The translations under genes were made by a program, and so were the position numbers. A stretch of DNA of 13,693 nt from an uncultured Clostridia bacterium (GTDB lineage Bacteria > Bacillota > Clostridia > Lachnospirales > CAG-274): the NCBI GenBank assembly GCA_946630405.1, contig CAMOYW010000005.1:1-13693 (forward strand). The letters run 5' to 3'. Below, piece by piece: positions 1-6,804 of the stretch; position 1 is the first letter of the stretch, and every line of letters begins with the position of its first letter. The notes beneath the pieces were generated by a model. The model saw nothing but the letters and a program-made list of their open reading frames with translations, ran no database searches and was not told where the DNA came from.

Positions 1-1
1 T

Positions 2-475
2 TATCCTATAGGTTATTCCGTTACGGATAAATATCTTGCCGAAAATCCGCATGTTAAATTTACAACGGGCGAAACAGATACGGGCGTAGTTGTCAGCTGG
101 AATACGGAAGGACCTAAAAATGTGGAGGAAAACGCAAAGAACGTAGTTGTATTGCCCAACACAAGAAGTATAAATCCTCTCAATTGGAAACTTGACGAAA
201 TGTATGCGTCCGCAAGTGAGAACCTTGGTTCTCTTGTGTTCAATGATGAAAAGGGTGAGTACGAAATCGGCAATGTCGGAGCGGATGCACAGATAAACCT
301 TGCCAGAGGTGTGGTCGTAACAAATGCGGAGGTGATCCCGTTTTCGGATGAAGAAGCAGAGATAGCCATTCAGTTCTTTGGACCCGACGCTCGTCATGAT
401 AATGACTATACATACTATTACAACAACATTAAGGAAAATGTGGCAAAGAGAATAGCCGCATATTTCAAGAAATAA
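2..475 (+). CDS. DUF3089 family alpha/beta-hydrolase, C-terminal fragment (5' end outside window)
   Basis: The reading frame is open from the first bases, so the gene starts upstream; 157 C-terminal residues are visible. Three blocks match what I know of the DUF3089 lipase-like family: YPIGYSVT near the left edge (family form AYxIGWPVT) followed by GVVVSWNT, then INPLNWK (family form NPLxW), and near the end RHDNDYTYYYNNIKENVAKRI (family form YHxxDYxxFYxNIxxNVxxR). The histidine at 395-397 is the likely catalytic base. The nucleophile serine would lie upstream and cannot be checked. The family belongs to the alpha/beta-hydrolase superfamily and probably cleaves esters or lipids; the substrate is unknown. 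No signal peptide can be judged. The next gene starts 35 bases downstream with no terminator between, so the two are probably cotranscribed. Family assignment is by remembered motifs, not a search. Confidence 0.75.
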   Translation, partial: YPIGYSVTDKYLAENPHVKFTTGETDTGVVVSWNTEGPKNVEENAKNVVVLPNTRSINPLNWKLDEMYASASENLGSLVFNDEKGEYEIGNVGADAQINLARGVVVTNAEVIPFSDEEAEIAIQFFGPDARHDNDYTYYYNNIKENVAKRIAAYFKK

Positions 476-482
476 AGTCCAA

Positions 483-498
483 ATGTGTTGTAACACAT
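483..498. repeat. Short perfect inverted repeat in the gap before the carboxylesterase homologue
   Basis: ATGTGTT and AACACAT are separated by GT, giving 7-bp arms. It sits 8 bases after the DUF3089 stop and just before the GGAG (502-505) of the next gene. It could be an operator-like site or a small hairpin tuning translation of the downstream gene. There is no T-run after it, so it is not an intrinsic terminator. An AT-rich 7-bp palindrome can also occur by chance. Confidence 0.35.
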
Positions 499-510
499 AT
501 CGGAGAAAAA

Positions 511-2454
511 ATGAAAAAACTTTATACGATCGATGATTTTATGATCGCATTTATTGCGGCGTTGGGTTACGGATACGGCGATACGATCGCACGTCTTTTC
601 GGTTTGCCCGAGTGGCTGTGCCTGGTGGCTTGTTTTGCGATCGGCATTGCATCCGAAGAGATCATAAGTAAGGTGATCTTCAGTAAAGCCATACAGAAAA
701 AAACAATAAACAGGGTCACTGCATATATCTGTTTGTTCCTTGTTTTTGTGATCGGGCATTATATCTCAAGTAAGTATTTTGGGGTGTCAATGATCGAGGG
801 CTTAAAGGAAGAGTTCGGATTTGCGATCGTCCTGCCTATCATCGGCTTTTTTATCAATTTGTTTATCCGTGGTCTTCACATTAAAAAGATACGGGAAGTT
901 TACGAAGACGGAAAAGAAGGCTATGTATTTGACCTGGAACAGGAAGTCATAGACGAAGCAAATCTTCAAAACAAATCCGTATCGGAAGAAAGTGATACGG
1001 ATTTGAAAGTAAAGACAAGGACGGGTGTCTTCATAGGTGAAAAGAATAAAAAAAGCATTGTCTATTATGGTATCCCCTATGCAAAACCTCCCGTCGGAGA
1101 GTTGAGGTGGAAAGCTCCCGAGCCGCTACCGTCATCGGACGAGGTATTTGAGGCTGAAAACTTAGGCGCTTCCGCCGTACAAGTTGAACACAAGGGCGTG
1201 ATATTAAAAGAGCATAGGCAAAGCGAGGACTGTCTTACTTTAAATGTTTTTGTAGGTCGTGGATCGAAGAAAAGGAAGAAACCCGTTATCGTGATGTTCC
1301 ATTACGGCGATTTTTCTTACGGCGGTTCTGCCGATCCGCTCATATACGGCAAAAACCTTGTGTCGGAACATCCCGATATTGTGTATGTAAGCTTTAATTA
1401 TCGTCTCGGTATTTTTGGCTTTGCGGATTTTTCGGAAGTTCCGGGCGGCGAAGCATATCCCGATGCGTTGAACCTCGGCGTGCTCGATCAGATCGCCGCA
1501 CTTGAGTGGATAAAAGAAAATATATCGGCATTCGGTGGCGATCCGAATAAAGTCACCGCACTTGGCTTTGAATCGGGAGCAACTTCCGTTTGTATGCTTG
1601 CAACTTGTGAAAAAGCGAAGGGCTTATTCCAAAAAGCTTTTGTATTTAACGGCAATCCCGAATTGATAAACAATATACCGGATTGTTCGCGAGATGTGGT
1701 AAAGGAGCTGATGGAGGAAACAAATTCATCGACGATGGAGGATCTTTTGCGGCTCGATACCGAAACGCTTAAGAATGTATCTCAGAAGATTTGGACGGAT
1801 TTGAGCTGGCCGACATACAGCAAAGATTTGTGCCCGAAAAATGTATACGACAGCTATCGTGACGGAGATGTTTCTGCCATAGATTTTGTTGTGGGAATTC
1901 CGAGCAAAGAAAGCAAGGTATTGCGTTCTTTCATGGGAAATAAAAAGTTTAAAGAAGCTATTGAGTTGACCCTTGAGGAATTTCAAAATACAATTGAATA
2001 TTATTTTGGTGAATACGAACAACTGTTTTTAAAAAAAGAGGAAGATGCCAAACAGCTTCTGACGGAGCAAGAAAAGCTTTTGGACAAGTGGAATATACTC
2101 TCAGCCGTTCGCTGTGCCGAAATGCTTTATAAAGGAGGAAATAATGTACATCTCATTTATTGGGATGAGGAGCCTCTTTTAAAAGATTTGGGCTCCGGTT
2201 CTGTGGATATGGCTGCTTCACTTCTCGGAAACAGCGAGGAATTACAGATGTACGGAAACGTTCTTAATAAAGACCTGTCCGAGATATTGCAAAGCTTTTT
2301 GTGTAAATTTGCAAGTGGAAATGCCATGAAATTGTATCACAACGAAATAATAGGAGTAGACGAATTGTATTGGGGAAAATTCCCGAATGCACTCATTGTT
2401 AAAGATGAGAAGATACGTTGTGTCAAGCTGGAAAACAGAAAGATGAAACGTTGA
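511..2454 (+). CDS. Membrane-anchored type-B carboxylesterase homologue, probably catalytically inactive
   Basis: This 647-residue protein has about four N-terminal membrane segments (near residues 10-27, 34-50, 68-88 and 103-121), a charged linker, and a carboxylesterase type-B domain from about residue 165. Family marks are GIPYAKPPVGELRW (187-200), EDCLTLNV (239-246, the second carboxylesterase signature) and FGGDP just before the nucleophile elbow. The elbow is altered: it reads GFESG (352-356) where the family has GxSxG, so Glu354 occupies the serine position. The oxyanion-hole motif HGGGF is HYGDF (264-268). The acid may be kept as Glu467, but the usual histidine region (about 561-574) has no histidine. 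Positive charges in the second loop and after segment four suggest that the esterase domain faces the cytoplasm. The start has GGAG 5 bases upstream. The gene probably shares a transcript with the DUF3089 gene. Role unknown; perhaps binding rather than hydrolysis. Confidence 0.85.
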   Translation: MKKLYTIDDFMIAFIAALGYGYGDTIARLFGLPEWLCLVACFAIGIASEEIISKVIFSKAIQKKTINRVTAYICLFLVFVIGHYISSKYFGVSMIEGLKEEFGFAIVLPIIGFFINLFIRGLHIKKIREVYEDGKEGYVFDLEQEVIDEANLQNKSVSEESDTDLKVKTRTGVFIGEKNKKSIVYYGIPYAKPPVGELRWKAPEPLPSSDEVFEAENLGASAVQVEHKGVILKEHRQSEDCLTLNVFVGRGSKKRKKPVIVMFHYGDFSYGGSADPLIYGKNLVSEHPDIVYVSFNYRLGIFGFADFSEVPGGEAYPDALNLGVLDQIAALEWIKENISAFGGDPNKVTALGFESGATSVCMLATCEKAKGLFQKAFVFNGNPELINNIPDCSRDVVKELMEETNSSTMEDLLRLDTETLKNVSQKIWTDLSWPTYSKDLCPKNVYDSYRDGDVSAIDFVVGIPSKESKVLRSFMGNKKFKEAIELTLEEFQNTIEYYFGEYEQLFLKKEEDAKQLLTEQEKLLDKWNILSAVRCAEMLYKGGNNVHLIYWDEEPLLKDLGSGSVDMAASLLGNSEELQMYGNVLNKDLSEILQSFLCKFASGNAMKLYHNEIIGVDELYWGKFPNALIVKDEKIRCVKLENRKMKR

Positions 2455-2494
2455 GTGTCGATTTGTTTTTTTGGCTTTTTTGTAAATTTAATGC

Positions 2495-2541
2495 ACATGC
2501 GGCAGGTTTACCTGCCCGCATTGTGTTTAAACCGCTTTTTT
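2495..2541 (+). terminator. Probable intrinsic terminator after the carboxylesterase homologue
   Basis: The arms CACATGCGGCAGG and CCTGCCCGCATTGTG pair around a TTTA loop, with one bulged G and one bulged T on the right arm. TTT follows directly, and a stronger run of six T lies at 2536-2541 after a short spacer. The core stem is GC-rich and stable, but the T-run is displaced, so efficiency is uncertain. It sits 40 bases after the stop codon and upstream of the rpmE promoter. Confidence 0.6.
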
Positions 2542-2606
2542 AATAAAAATCATAAAAATGTTAAAATAGAAGATCCTTTTTTTACATAAATTGTAATAAA
2601 TAACAC

Positions 2607-2635
2607 TTGCATTCTACTTAGCTTTATGCTATAAT
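2607..2635 (+). promoter_or_regulatory. Sigma-A promoter of rpmE with extended -10
   Basis: TTGCAT (2607-2612), a 17-base spacer and a consensus TATAAT (2630-2635). TG at 2627-2628 makes it an extended -10 box. The 60 bases upstream are rich in A and T runs, like an UP element. Transcription should begin near 2642. A strong constitutive or growth-controlled promoter fits a ribosomal protein gene. Confidence 0.85.
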
Positions 2636-2636
2636 C

Positions 2637-2680
2637 CTGTCGTTACGTTAAAGGCGAATGCCAAAAAGTATCGCCGACAG
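2637..2680 (+). promoter_or_regulatory. Structured leader before rpmE, candidate L31 autoregulatory RNA
   Basis: CTGTC (2637-2641) pairs with GACAG (2676-2680), and GGCGA (2653-2657) pairs with TCGCC (2671-2675). The two right arms are contiguous, giving a 10-bp stem with an 11-base bulge on the left side and a 13-base loop. The structure ends 3 bases before the GAGGTG of rpmE. Ribosomal protein leaders bound by L31 have been described in several bacterial groups, Firmicutes included; I cannot check this one against their consensus. If transcription starts near 2642, the outer left arm is only partly transcribed and only the GGCGA/TCGCC stem would form in the RNA. Confidence 0.45.
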
Positions 2681-2695
2681 AAAGAGGTGTAAGAA

Positions 2696-2896
2696 ATGAA
2701 GGAAGGTATTCATCCCGAATATTTTCAGGCTAAGGTTAAGTGCAACTGCGGTAACGAGTTCGTTTTAGGCTCAACCAAGGAAGAGATCAGAGTCGAGGTT
2801 TGCTCCAAATGTCATCCCTTCTATACAGGTCAGCAGAAGATCAACGATGCCGGTGGTCGTGTTGAGAAGTTCAACAAGAAGTACGGCAGAAAGTAA
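2696..2896 (+). CDS. rpmE: 50S ribosomal protein L31, zinc-binding type
   Basis: This 66-residue protein has the typical L31 opening MKEGIHPEY and the usual family length. Cysteines 16, 18, 36 and 39 (CNCG and [10 protein letters not shown]) form the four-cysteine zinc site of the C+ type, so it is the zinc-containing form rather than the zinc-independent paralogue. L31 sits on the large ribosomal subunit and bridges it to the small subunit. The start ATG has GAGGTG (2684-2689) 6 bases upstream. It is transcribed from its own extended -10 promoter, with a possible regulatory hairpin in the leader, and is followed by a terminator, so it is mostly expressed as a single gene. Zinc-dependent control by Zur is known for some rpmE genes, but I see no clear Zur box here. 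Confidence 0.97.
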   Translation: MKEGIHPEYFQAKVKCNCGNEFVLGSTKEEIRVEVCSKCHPFYTGQQKINDAGGRVEKFNKKYGRK

Positions 2897-2906
2897 TTTT
2901 AGCTTC

Positions 2907-2944
2907 AAAAGCCCATGGGTAAAGGTGCCTTATGGGCTTTTATT
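2907..2944 (+). terminator. Intrinsic terminator of rpmE
   Basis: AAAAGCCCAT (2907-2916) and ATGGGCTTTT (2932-2941) are perfect 10-bp arms. The 15-base loop holds a smaller AAGG/CCTT stem. The right arm runs into TTTTATTTC. It lies 10 bases after the rpmE stop and just upstream of the ribosome binding site of the next gene, so that gene probably depends on readthrough or an unseen promoter. Confidence 0.65.
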
Positions 2945-2962
2945 TCAACAGAGGTGATCGCA

Positions 2963-3355
2963 TTGGGTATTATAAAAAGCATCATGTCTCTCTCGATTGA
3001 GGATGTCATATTATGTATGGCATTGGCATCTTTTATCACATATTTTATAGAGGTGGGGCTTCGTGTAAGGGCTTTGAAGCGTGAAATGAAGCTATCGGGC
3101 TCTCCCACAAAGGATGTGGCACAGGTGATGAAACGCTGCTACACCTTGTTCCCCATAGAAAAAATAGTATTTAAAGGGCAAACCTACCAAAGAGGTATGC
3201 TGGTAAGACTTACCACTATGTCGAACAATAACTTTGAAGGCGAATTTATCGGCGGAAACATAATGAATATGATATGTATCAAAACCGGTAAACAAATAAT
3301 CGCCCATGAAGTGCAAAACATCAAAAGTCTGACAATTATTAAAAACAATGTATAA
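2963..3355 (+). CDS. Small membrane-anchored protein of unknown function with an Sm-like C-terminal pattern
   Basis: I do not recognise a named family. From the TTG start the protein has 130 residues, with one membrane segment (about 13-33), a basic stretch (RVRALKREMK), then a short soluble domain rich in beta-strand pattern. Within it, VRLTTMSNNNFEGEFIGG (81-98) and MNMICIKTG (101-109) resemble the Sm1 motif of LSm/Hfq-type small barrels (FxGxL, then hydrophobic MN), though this may simply be a generic SH3-like barrel. I prefer TTG at 2963 because AGAGGTG lies 6 bases before it, the same arrangement as in rpmE. An upstream ATG at 2915 is inside the rpmE terminator and has no ribosome binding site. 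The membrane segment and following positive charges suggest a cytoplasmic C-terminal domain. A strong hairpin follows the stop. Confidence 0.75.
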   Translation: MGIIKSIMSLSIEDVILCMALASFITYFIEVGLRVRALKREMKLSGSPTKDVAQVMKRCYTLFPIEKIVFKGQTYQRGMLVRLTTMSNNNFEGEFIGGNIMNMICIKTGKQIIAHEVQNIKSLTIIKNNV

Positions 3356-3357
3356 AA

Positions 3358-3386
3358 TCAACCCCCGATGTCATATCGGGGGTTGA
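3358..3386. terminator. Very stable hairpin, possible bidirectional terminator
   Basis: TCAACCCCCGAT (3358-3369) and ATCGGGGGTTGA (3375-3386) are perfect 12-bp arms around the loop GTCAT. It starts 3 bases after the upstream stop codon. On the + strand no T-run follows (CTGCTTG), so termination would be atypical. On the - strand the stem is followed by TTTTATA, which fits a terminator better. Either way it probably marks the 3' end of the rpmE-side transcripts. Confidence 0.6.
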
Positions 3387-3432
3387 CTGCTTGTTGGTTG
3401 TAATAATTGATGAGAGTGACGATGTTATGTCT

Positions 3433-3592
3433 ATTAAGGAAACGCTGATTATTCGCTTAAGGCAGATTTGAGATAATGTTATCACATATAACTAAAAGAT
3501 CCAAGGGCATAGCCATTAGCTATGTAGTGATGCAGTATGAGGTAATATTAGCCAAATGTGCGAATGATTAATTAAATCATTGTTTTCTTAAT
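3433..3592. mobile_element. MITE-like 160-bp element with imperfect terminal inverted repeats
   Basis: The left end ATTAAGGAAACGCTGATT (3433-3450) and the reverse complement of the right end, ATTAAGAAAACAATGATT, match at 15 of 18 positions. ATTCGC (3451-3456) also matches GCGAAT (3560-3565), after a 9-base insertion in the right arm. There are no coding frames inside. Two internal hairpins are visible: GATAA/TTATC near 3472-3483 and CATAGC/GCTATG (3508-3524). Both ends carry TTAA, which could be a target duplication or part of the repeat. The element lies in a 400-base gap with no gene, between a terminator and a promoter. A structured RNA is an alternative reading. The AT-rich 3593-3691 that follows shows nothing definite. 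Confidence 0.5.
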
Positions 3593-3691
3593 TGAAAAAA
3601 GTAGATTGAAAAAATATATAAGGGGGAAGTAACTTAAGTCATATATTCAAACTAAAAAACAATGCAAAGAGAGTATGATTTTTGAAATTTC

Positions 3692-3720
3692 TTGAATAAT
3701 TTTAGAGTATGTGGTAGAAT
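3692..3720 (+). promoter_or_regulatory. Sigma-A promoter of the recD2 operon
   Basis: TTGAAT (3692-3697), a 17-base spacer and TAGAAT (3715-3720). TG at 3712-3713 makes an extended -10. The recD2 start codon lies 38 bases beyond the -10 box, with GGAG at 3748-3751 placed 7 bases before the ATG. No other candidate of this quality lies in the gap. Confidence 0.75.
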
Positions 3721-3758
3721 AAGACAGTTGAAAGCCTTAATTTATACGGAGTGTATTT

Positions 3759-5996
3759 ATGGAAAGAGTTGTTGAGGGGATAGTTGAGAGGGTCTCTTGT
3801 CATTTGGAGGAATCCGGGTTTTCCGTGTTTGAGATAGCGGAGGACGGGGGCAATATCTCCTTGGACTGCGATACTGTTACTTGTGTGGGGGTCGTGCCCG
3901 AGATAAATGTGGGCGAGAGCGTGCATATATACGGTACGGAGGTCGTTCACCCGACATACGGTCCTCAAATCAAAATTATTTCCATGACAAAAACGGAGCC
4001 CAAAAGTGAGAGGGCGATAGAGCTTTATCTTGCGAGCGGTGCGGTAAAGGGCATAGGGAAAACTCTTGCCAAAAGGATCATAAAAGAATTTGGAGTGGAC
4101 ACTCTTAAAGTAATAGATTCATCGCCGGACGAGCTTGTGAGGATAAAGGGCATAAGTCCCAAAAAAGCCGAGCAGATAAGCCTTGCCTACCATGAGCAGG
4201 CGGATCTGAGGAATGCGCTTTTGTTTCTTGCGGAGTACGGCATTTCGGCAAATTATGCACTTCGGATATATAAAAAATACAAAAGCAGAACACTTGATGT
4301 GGTTCGTTCAAATCCTTACGCCATTGCCGAAGATGTTTTCGGTATCGGGTTTAAAATTGCCGATAATATTGCCGAGAAGGTGGGCATTTCAAAAAGTTCG
4401 CCGTATAGGATAAAGGCGGCTGTAAGGTATGTGCTTAACGAGGCGGCGGCAAACGGTGATGTATATCTTCCCGTAGAGCTTCTTACGGAGAGAACGGCGG
4501 CGTTGCTTGCTTTAGAGCCTGAGCTTATAGCAAATGAGCTTGTGGACATGCACGTAAAGGGAAGTATATGGATAGACAAAAGTCCAGAAGGGCAGGCGGT
4601 CTACTTAAACTACTTTTACAGAGCCGAGACCTATGTTGCCAAAAAGCTGATAGAGCTTTCCGACACGTTGAAAGTCAAAAAGAACTATGATGCCAAGGTT
4701 TCCGCAATAGAAGCAAGGCAGGGTATGGACTTTGCAAGCGAGCAAAGAGAAGCTGTCATTGCGGCAATGCAAAACGGAGTGCTCGTTATAACGGGCGGTC
4801 CCGGAACGGGTAAGACGACCGTAATAAATGCGATCCTGGCACTTGCCGAGGCGGAGGGCAAGGAAGTTGAACTTGCAGCCCCTACGGGAAGAGCCGCAAA
4901 GCGTATGGAGGAAGCCACGGGACACAGTGCCCAGACGATACACAGGCTTTTAGGCATTAAATTTCTTGATGAAGACAAGTTAAGGCAGAGCTTTGAAAAA
5001 GATGAAGACAATCCAATAGAAGCAGATATCATAATTATAGACGAAAGCTCTATGGTAGATATAATGCTGATGAATTCCCTTTTAAACGCCGTTGCTGACG
5101 GTACAAGGCTCATACTTGTGGGAGATGCGGATCAGCTTCCGAGCGTAGGCGCGGGCAATGTGCTTAAAGATATAATTGCCTCCGATTGTATCAAGGTGGT
5201 AAGACTTACCGAGATATTCAGGCAGGCTCGGCAAAGTGCCATTGTTACCAACGCTCATAAGATCAATAAGGGTGAGTATCCCGATCTTGAAAACAAACAC
5301 AGTGACTTTTTTATGATAAATCGCAATTCGGTGGAGTCTGTCACACAGCTTCTTGTGGAGCTTGTGGCGCAAAGACTGCCAAAGTATTTGAATTGCACGG
5401 CGCAAAAGGGTATACAGGTGTTAACCCCAATGCGTAAATCGCCGCTTGGAGTTGCCGCTTTAAACGAGGTGCTTCAAAAGGCGTTAAATCCTCCTCACCG
5501 CAATAAAAACGAGCATGAACACGGAAGTGTCGTTTTCAGAGAGGGCGACAAGGTCATGCAGATAAAAAACGACTATGAGCTTCAATGGAAGGTCGTTTCA
5601 AACGGTAAAATTATCGACGAGGGTGTCGGTATGTATAACGGTGATGAGGGTATAATCAACTATATAGACAAAGAAGAAAAATTTATAGAGGTCATTTTTG
5701 ACGACAATAAGGTAGTTCATTATGACTTTACACAGCTTGACAAGCTTGAATTAAGCTATGCGGTCACGGTGCATAAAAGCCAGGGCAGTGAGTACAAGGC
5801 GGTGGTCATGCCTTTGCTTGGAGGTCCCGATATGCTTATGTCGAGAAATCTTTTATACACGGGGCTGACGAGGGCGAAAGAGCTTGCGGTAATAGTCGGA
5901 CTTCCCGTATGTGTAAGAAAAATGGTGGACAATAACAAGGAGGTAAACAGATACACACAGCTAAAACAAAAGCTTGTTGCTTTTAATGAGTTGTAG
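3759..5996 (+). CDS. recD2: RecD2-type 5'-3' DNA helicase (superfamily 1B)
   Basis: The 745-residue length is typical of RecD2/YrrC in Firmicutes. The N-terminal 80 residues look like the OB-like domain of this family. Three helix-hairpin-helix segments follow (VKGIGKTLAKRI 96-108, IKGISPKKAEQI 129-140, FGIGFKIADNI 194-204), which is what distinguishes RecD2 from RecBCD-type RecD. The motor has Walker A GGPGTGKT (346-353), Walker B IIIIDESSM (424-432), GDADQLPSVG (455-464), VTVHKSQGSEY (669-679) and LTRAKE (703-708). An SH3-like insertion lies between about 590 and 660. RecD2 unwinds DNA with 5'-3' polarity in repair and replication-fork maintenance and works without RecBC; no recB or recC is present here. 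It leads an apparent operon with aroD (19-base gap) from its own extended -10 promoter. The pairing with aroD looks functionally unrelated. Confidence 0.95.
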   Translation: MERVVEGIVERVSCHLEESGFSVFEIAEDGGNISLDCDTVTCVGVVPEINVGESVHIYGTEVVHPTYGPQIKIISMTKTEPKSERAIELYLASGAVKGIGKTLAKRIIKEFGVDTLKVIDSSPDELVRIKGISPKKAEQISLAYHEQADLRNALLFLAEYGISANYALRIYKKYKSRTLDVVRSNPYAIAEDVFGIGFKIADNIAEKVGISKSSPYRIKAAVRYVLNEAAANGDVYLPVELLTERTAALLALEPELIANELVDMHVKGSIWIDKSPEGQAVYLNYFYRAETYVAKKLIELSDTLKVKKNYDAKVSAIEARQGMDFASEQREAVIAAMQNGVLVITGGPGTGKTTVINAILALAEAEGKEVELAAPTGRAAKRMEEATGHSAQTIHRLLGIKFLDEDKLRQSFEKDEDNPIEADIIIIDESSMVDIMLMNSLLNAVADGTRLILVGDADQLPSVGAGNVLKDIIASDCIKVVRLTEIFRQARQSAIVTNAHKINKGEYPDLENKHSDFFMINRNSVESVTQLLVELVAQRLPKYLNCTAQKGIQVLTPMRKSPLGVAALNEVLQKALNPPHRNKNEHEHGSVVFREGDKVMQIKNDYELQWKVVSNGKIIDEGVGMYNGDEGIINYIDKEEKFIEVIFDDNKVVHYDFTQLDKLELSYAVTVHKSQGSEYKAVVMPLLGGPDMLMSRNLLYTGLTRAKELAVIVGLPVCVRKMVDNNKEVNRYTQLKQKLVAFNEL

Positions 5997-6015
5997 TATC
6001 CGCAAGAGGTGGAAA

Positions 6016-6792
6016 ATGAGTTATTTGGAGATAAAATCCGTTAAAATAGGTGAGGGGATCCCGAAGGTATGTCTTCCCATAGTTGGGCATACTCAGTACG
6101 AGATAATATCGCAGGCGATGACGATCGCGGCATTAAAGCCCGATATAGTGGAATTCAGAGCCGATTGGTTCGATGATGCGTTTTCCTTTGATGTGACATT
6201 TGACATACTCAAATCCGTCAGAAGGCTTTTACAATACACACCCTTGCTTTTTACCTTCAGAAGGAAGGAAGAGGGCGGTGTAATGCCCGCAAATACCAAT
6301 GAATATGTAGATATAAATACCGCCGCACTTGAAAGCGGACTCATAGATATGATAGATCTTGAGCTTTTTGCGGGAGAAAATGTGATAATACCTTTATTGG
6401 AGCTTGCAAAAAAGAAAAACGTAAAAACGGTCGTATCCAATCATGATTTTGAAAAGACACCCGACCTTGATATCCTTGTGGAAAGACTTATGAGGATGAT
6501 CAAGATAGGTGCGGATATTCCCAAGCTTGCCGTTATGCCGAACAACAATAAGGATGTGCTTACTCTCCTTGAGGCGACGGATGCCATACATACGGCATAT
6601 CCCGATATACCTATCATTACAATGAGCATGGACGGAAGAGGTATGGTAAGCAGAATATGCGGGGAGATATTCGGCTCAAGTGTGACTTTCGGTTGTGCAA
6701 GAAAGGCATCTGCACCCGGTCAGATAGAGGCAGATGAGCTTGAAAGGGCTATAAGGATAGTTCACGAAAACCTTTTGGAAAAACCTGTTTGA
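6016..6792 (+). CDS. aroD: Type I 3-dehydroquinate dehydratase
   Basis: This enzyme converts 3-dehydroquinate to 3-dehydroshikimate, the third step of the shikimate pathway to aromatic amino acids, in the cytoplasm. The 258-residue protein keeps every known active-site residue, at the same numbers as the enterobacterial enzyme: Glu46 and Arg48 (VEFRAD), Glu86, His143 (SNHDF), the Schiff-base Lys170 (IPKLAVMP), Arg213, Ser232 and Gln236 (SAPGQ). It is therefore the type I class I-aldolase-like form, not the type II AroQ. I chose ATG 6016 over upstream in-frame starts, which fall inside the end of recD2, because GAGGTGG lies just before it. No other shikimate gene is nearby. It sits between recD2 and a lipoprotein gene with tight spacing and no terminators, so the three are probably cotranscribed. 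Confidence 0.95.
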   Translation: MSYLEIKSVKIGEGIPKVCLPIVGHTQYEIISQAMTIAALKPDIVEFRADWFDDAFSFDVTFDILKSVRRLLQYTPLLFTFRRKEEGGVMPANTNEYVDINTAALESGLIDMIDLELFAGENVIIPLLELAKKKNVKTVVSNHDFEKTPDLDILVERLMRMIKIGADIPKLAVMPNNNKDVLTLLEATDAIHTAYPDIPIITMSMDGRGMVSRICGEIFGSSVTFGCARKASAPGQIEADELERAIRIVHENLLEKPV

Positions 6793-6804
6793 TAGATTTT
6801 GATT

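Noticed and set aside
2915..2962. ATG at 2915 as start of the small membrane protein
   Set aside because: It lies inside the rpmE terminator hairpin and has no ribosome binding site; the TTG at 2963 has a good one.
3430..3474. Short frame starting MSIKETLIIRLRQI across the left end of the MITE-like element
   Set aside because: Fourteen codons, weak ribosome binding site, and it spans an element end; no evidence that it is a gene or gene remnant.
5974..6015. Upstream in-frame start for aroD
   Set aside because: It lies inside the end of recD2, and the enzyme's active-site residues number exactly as in known AroD when counted from ATG 6016.
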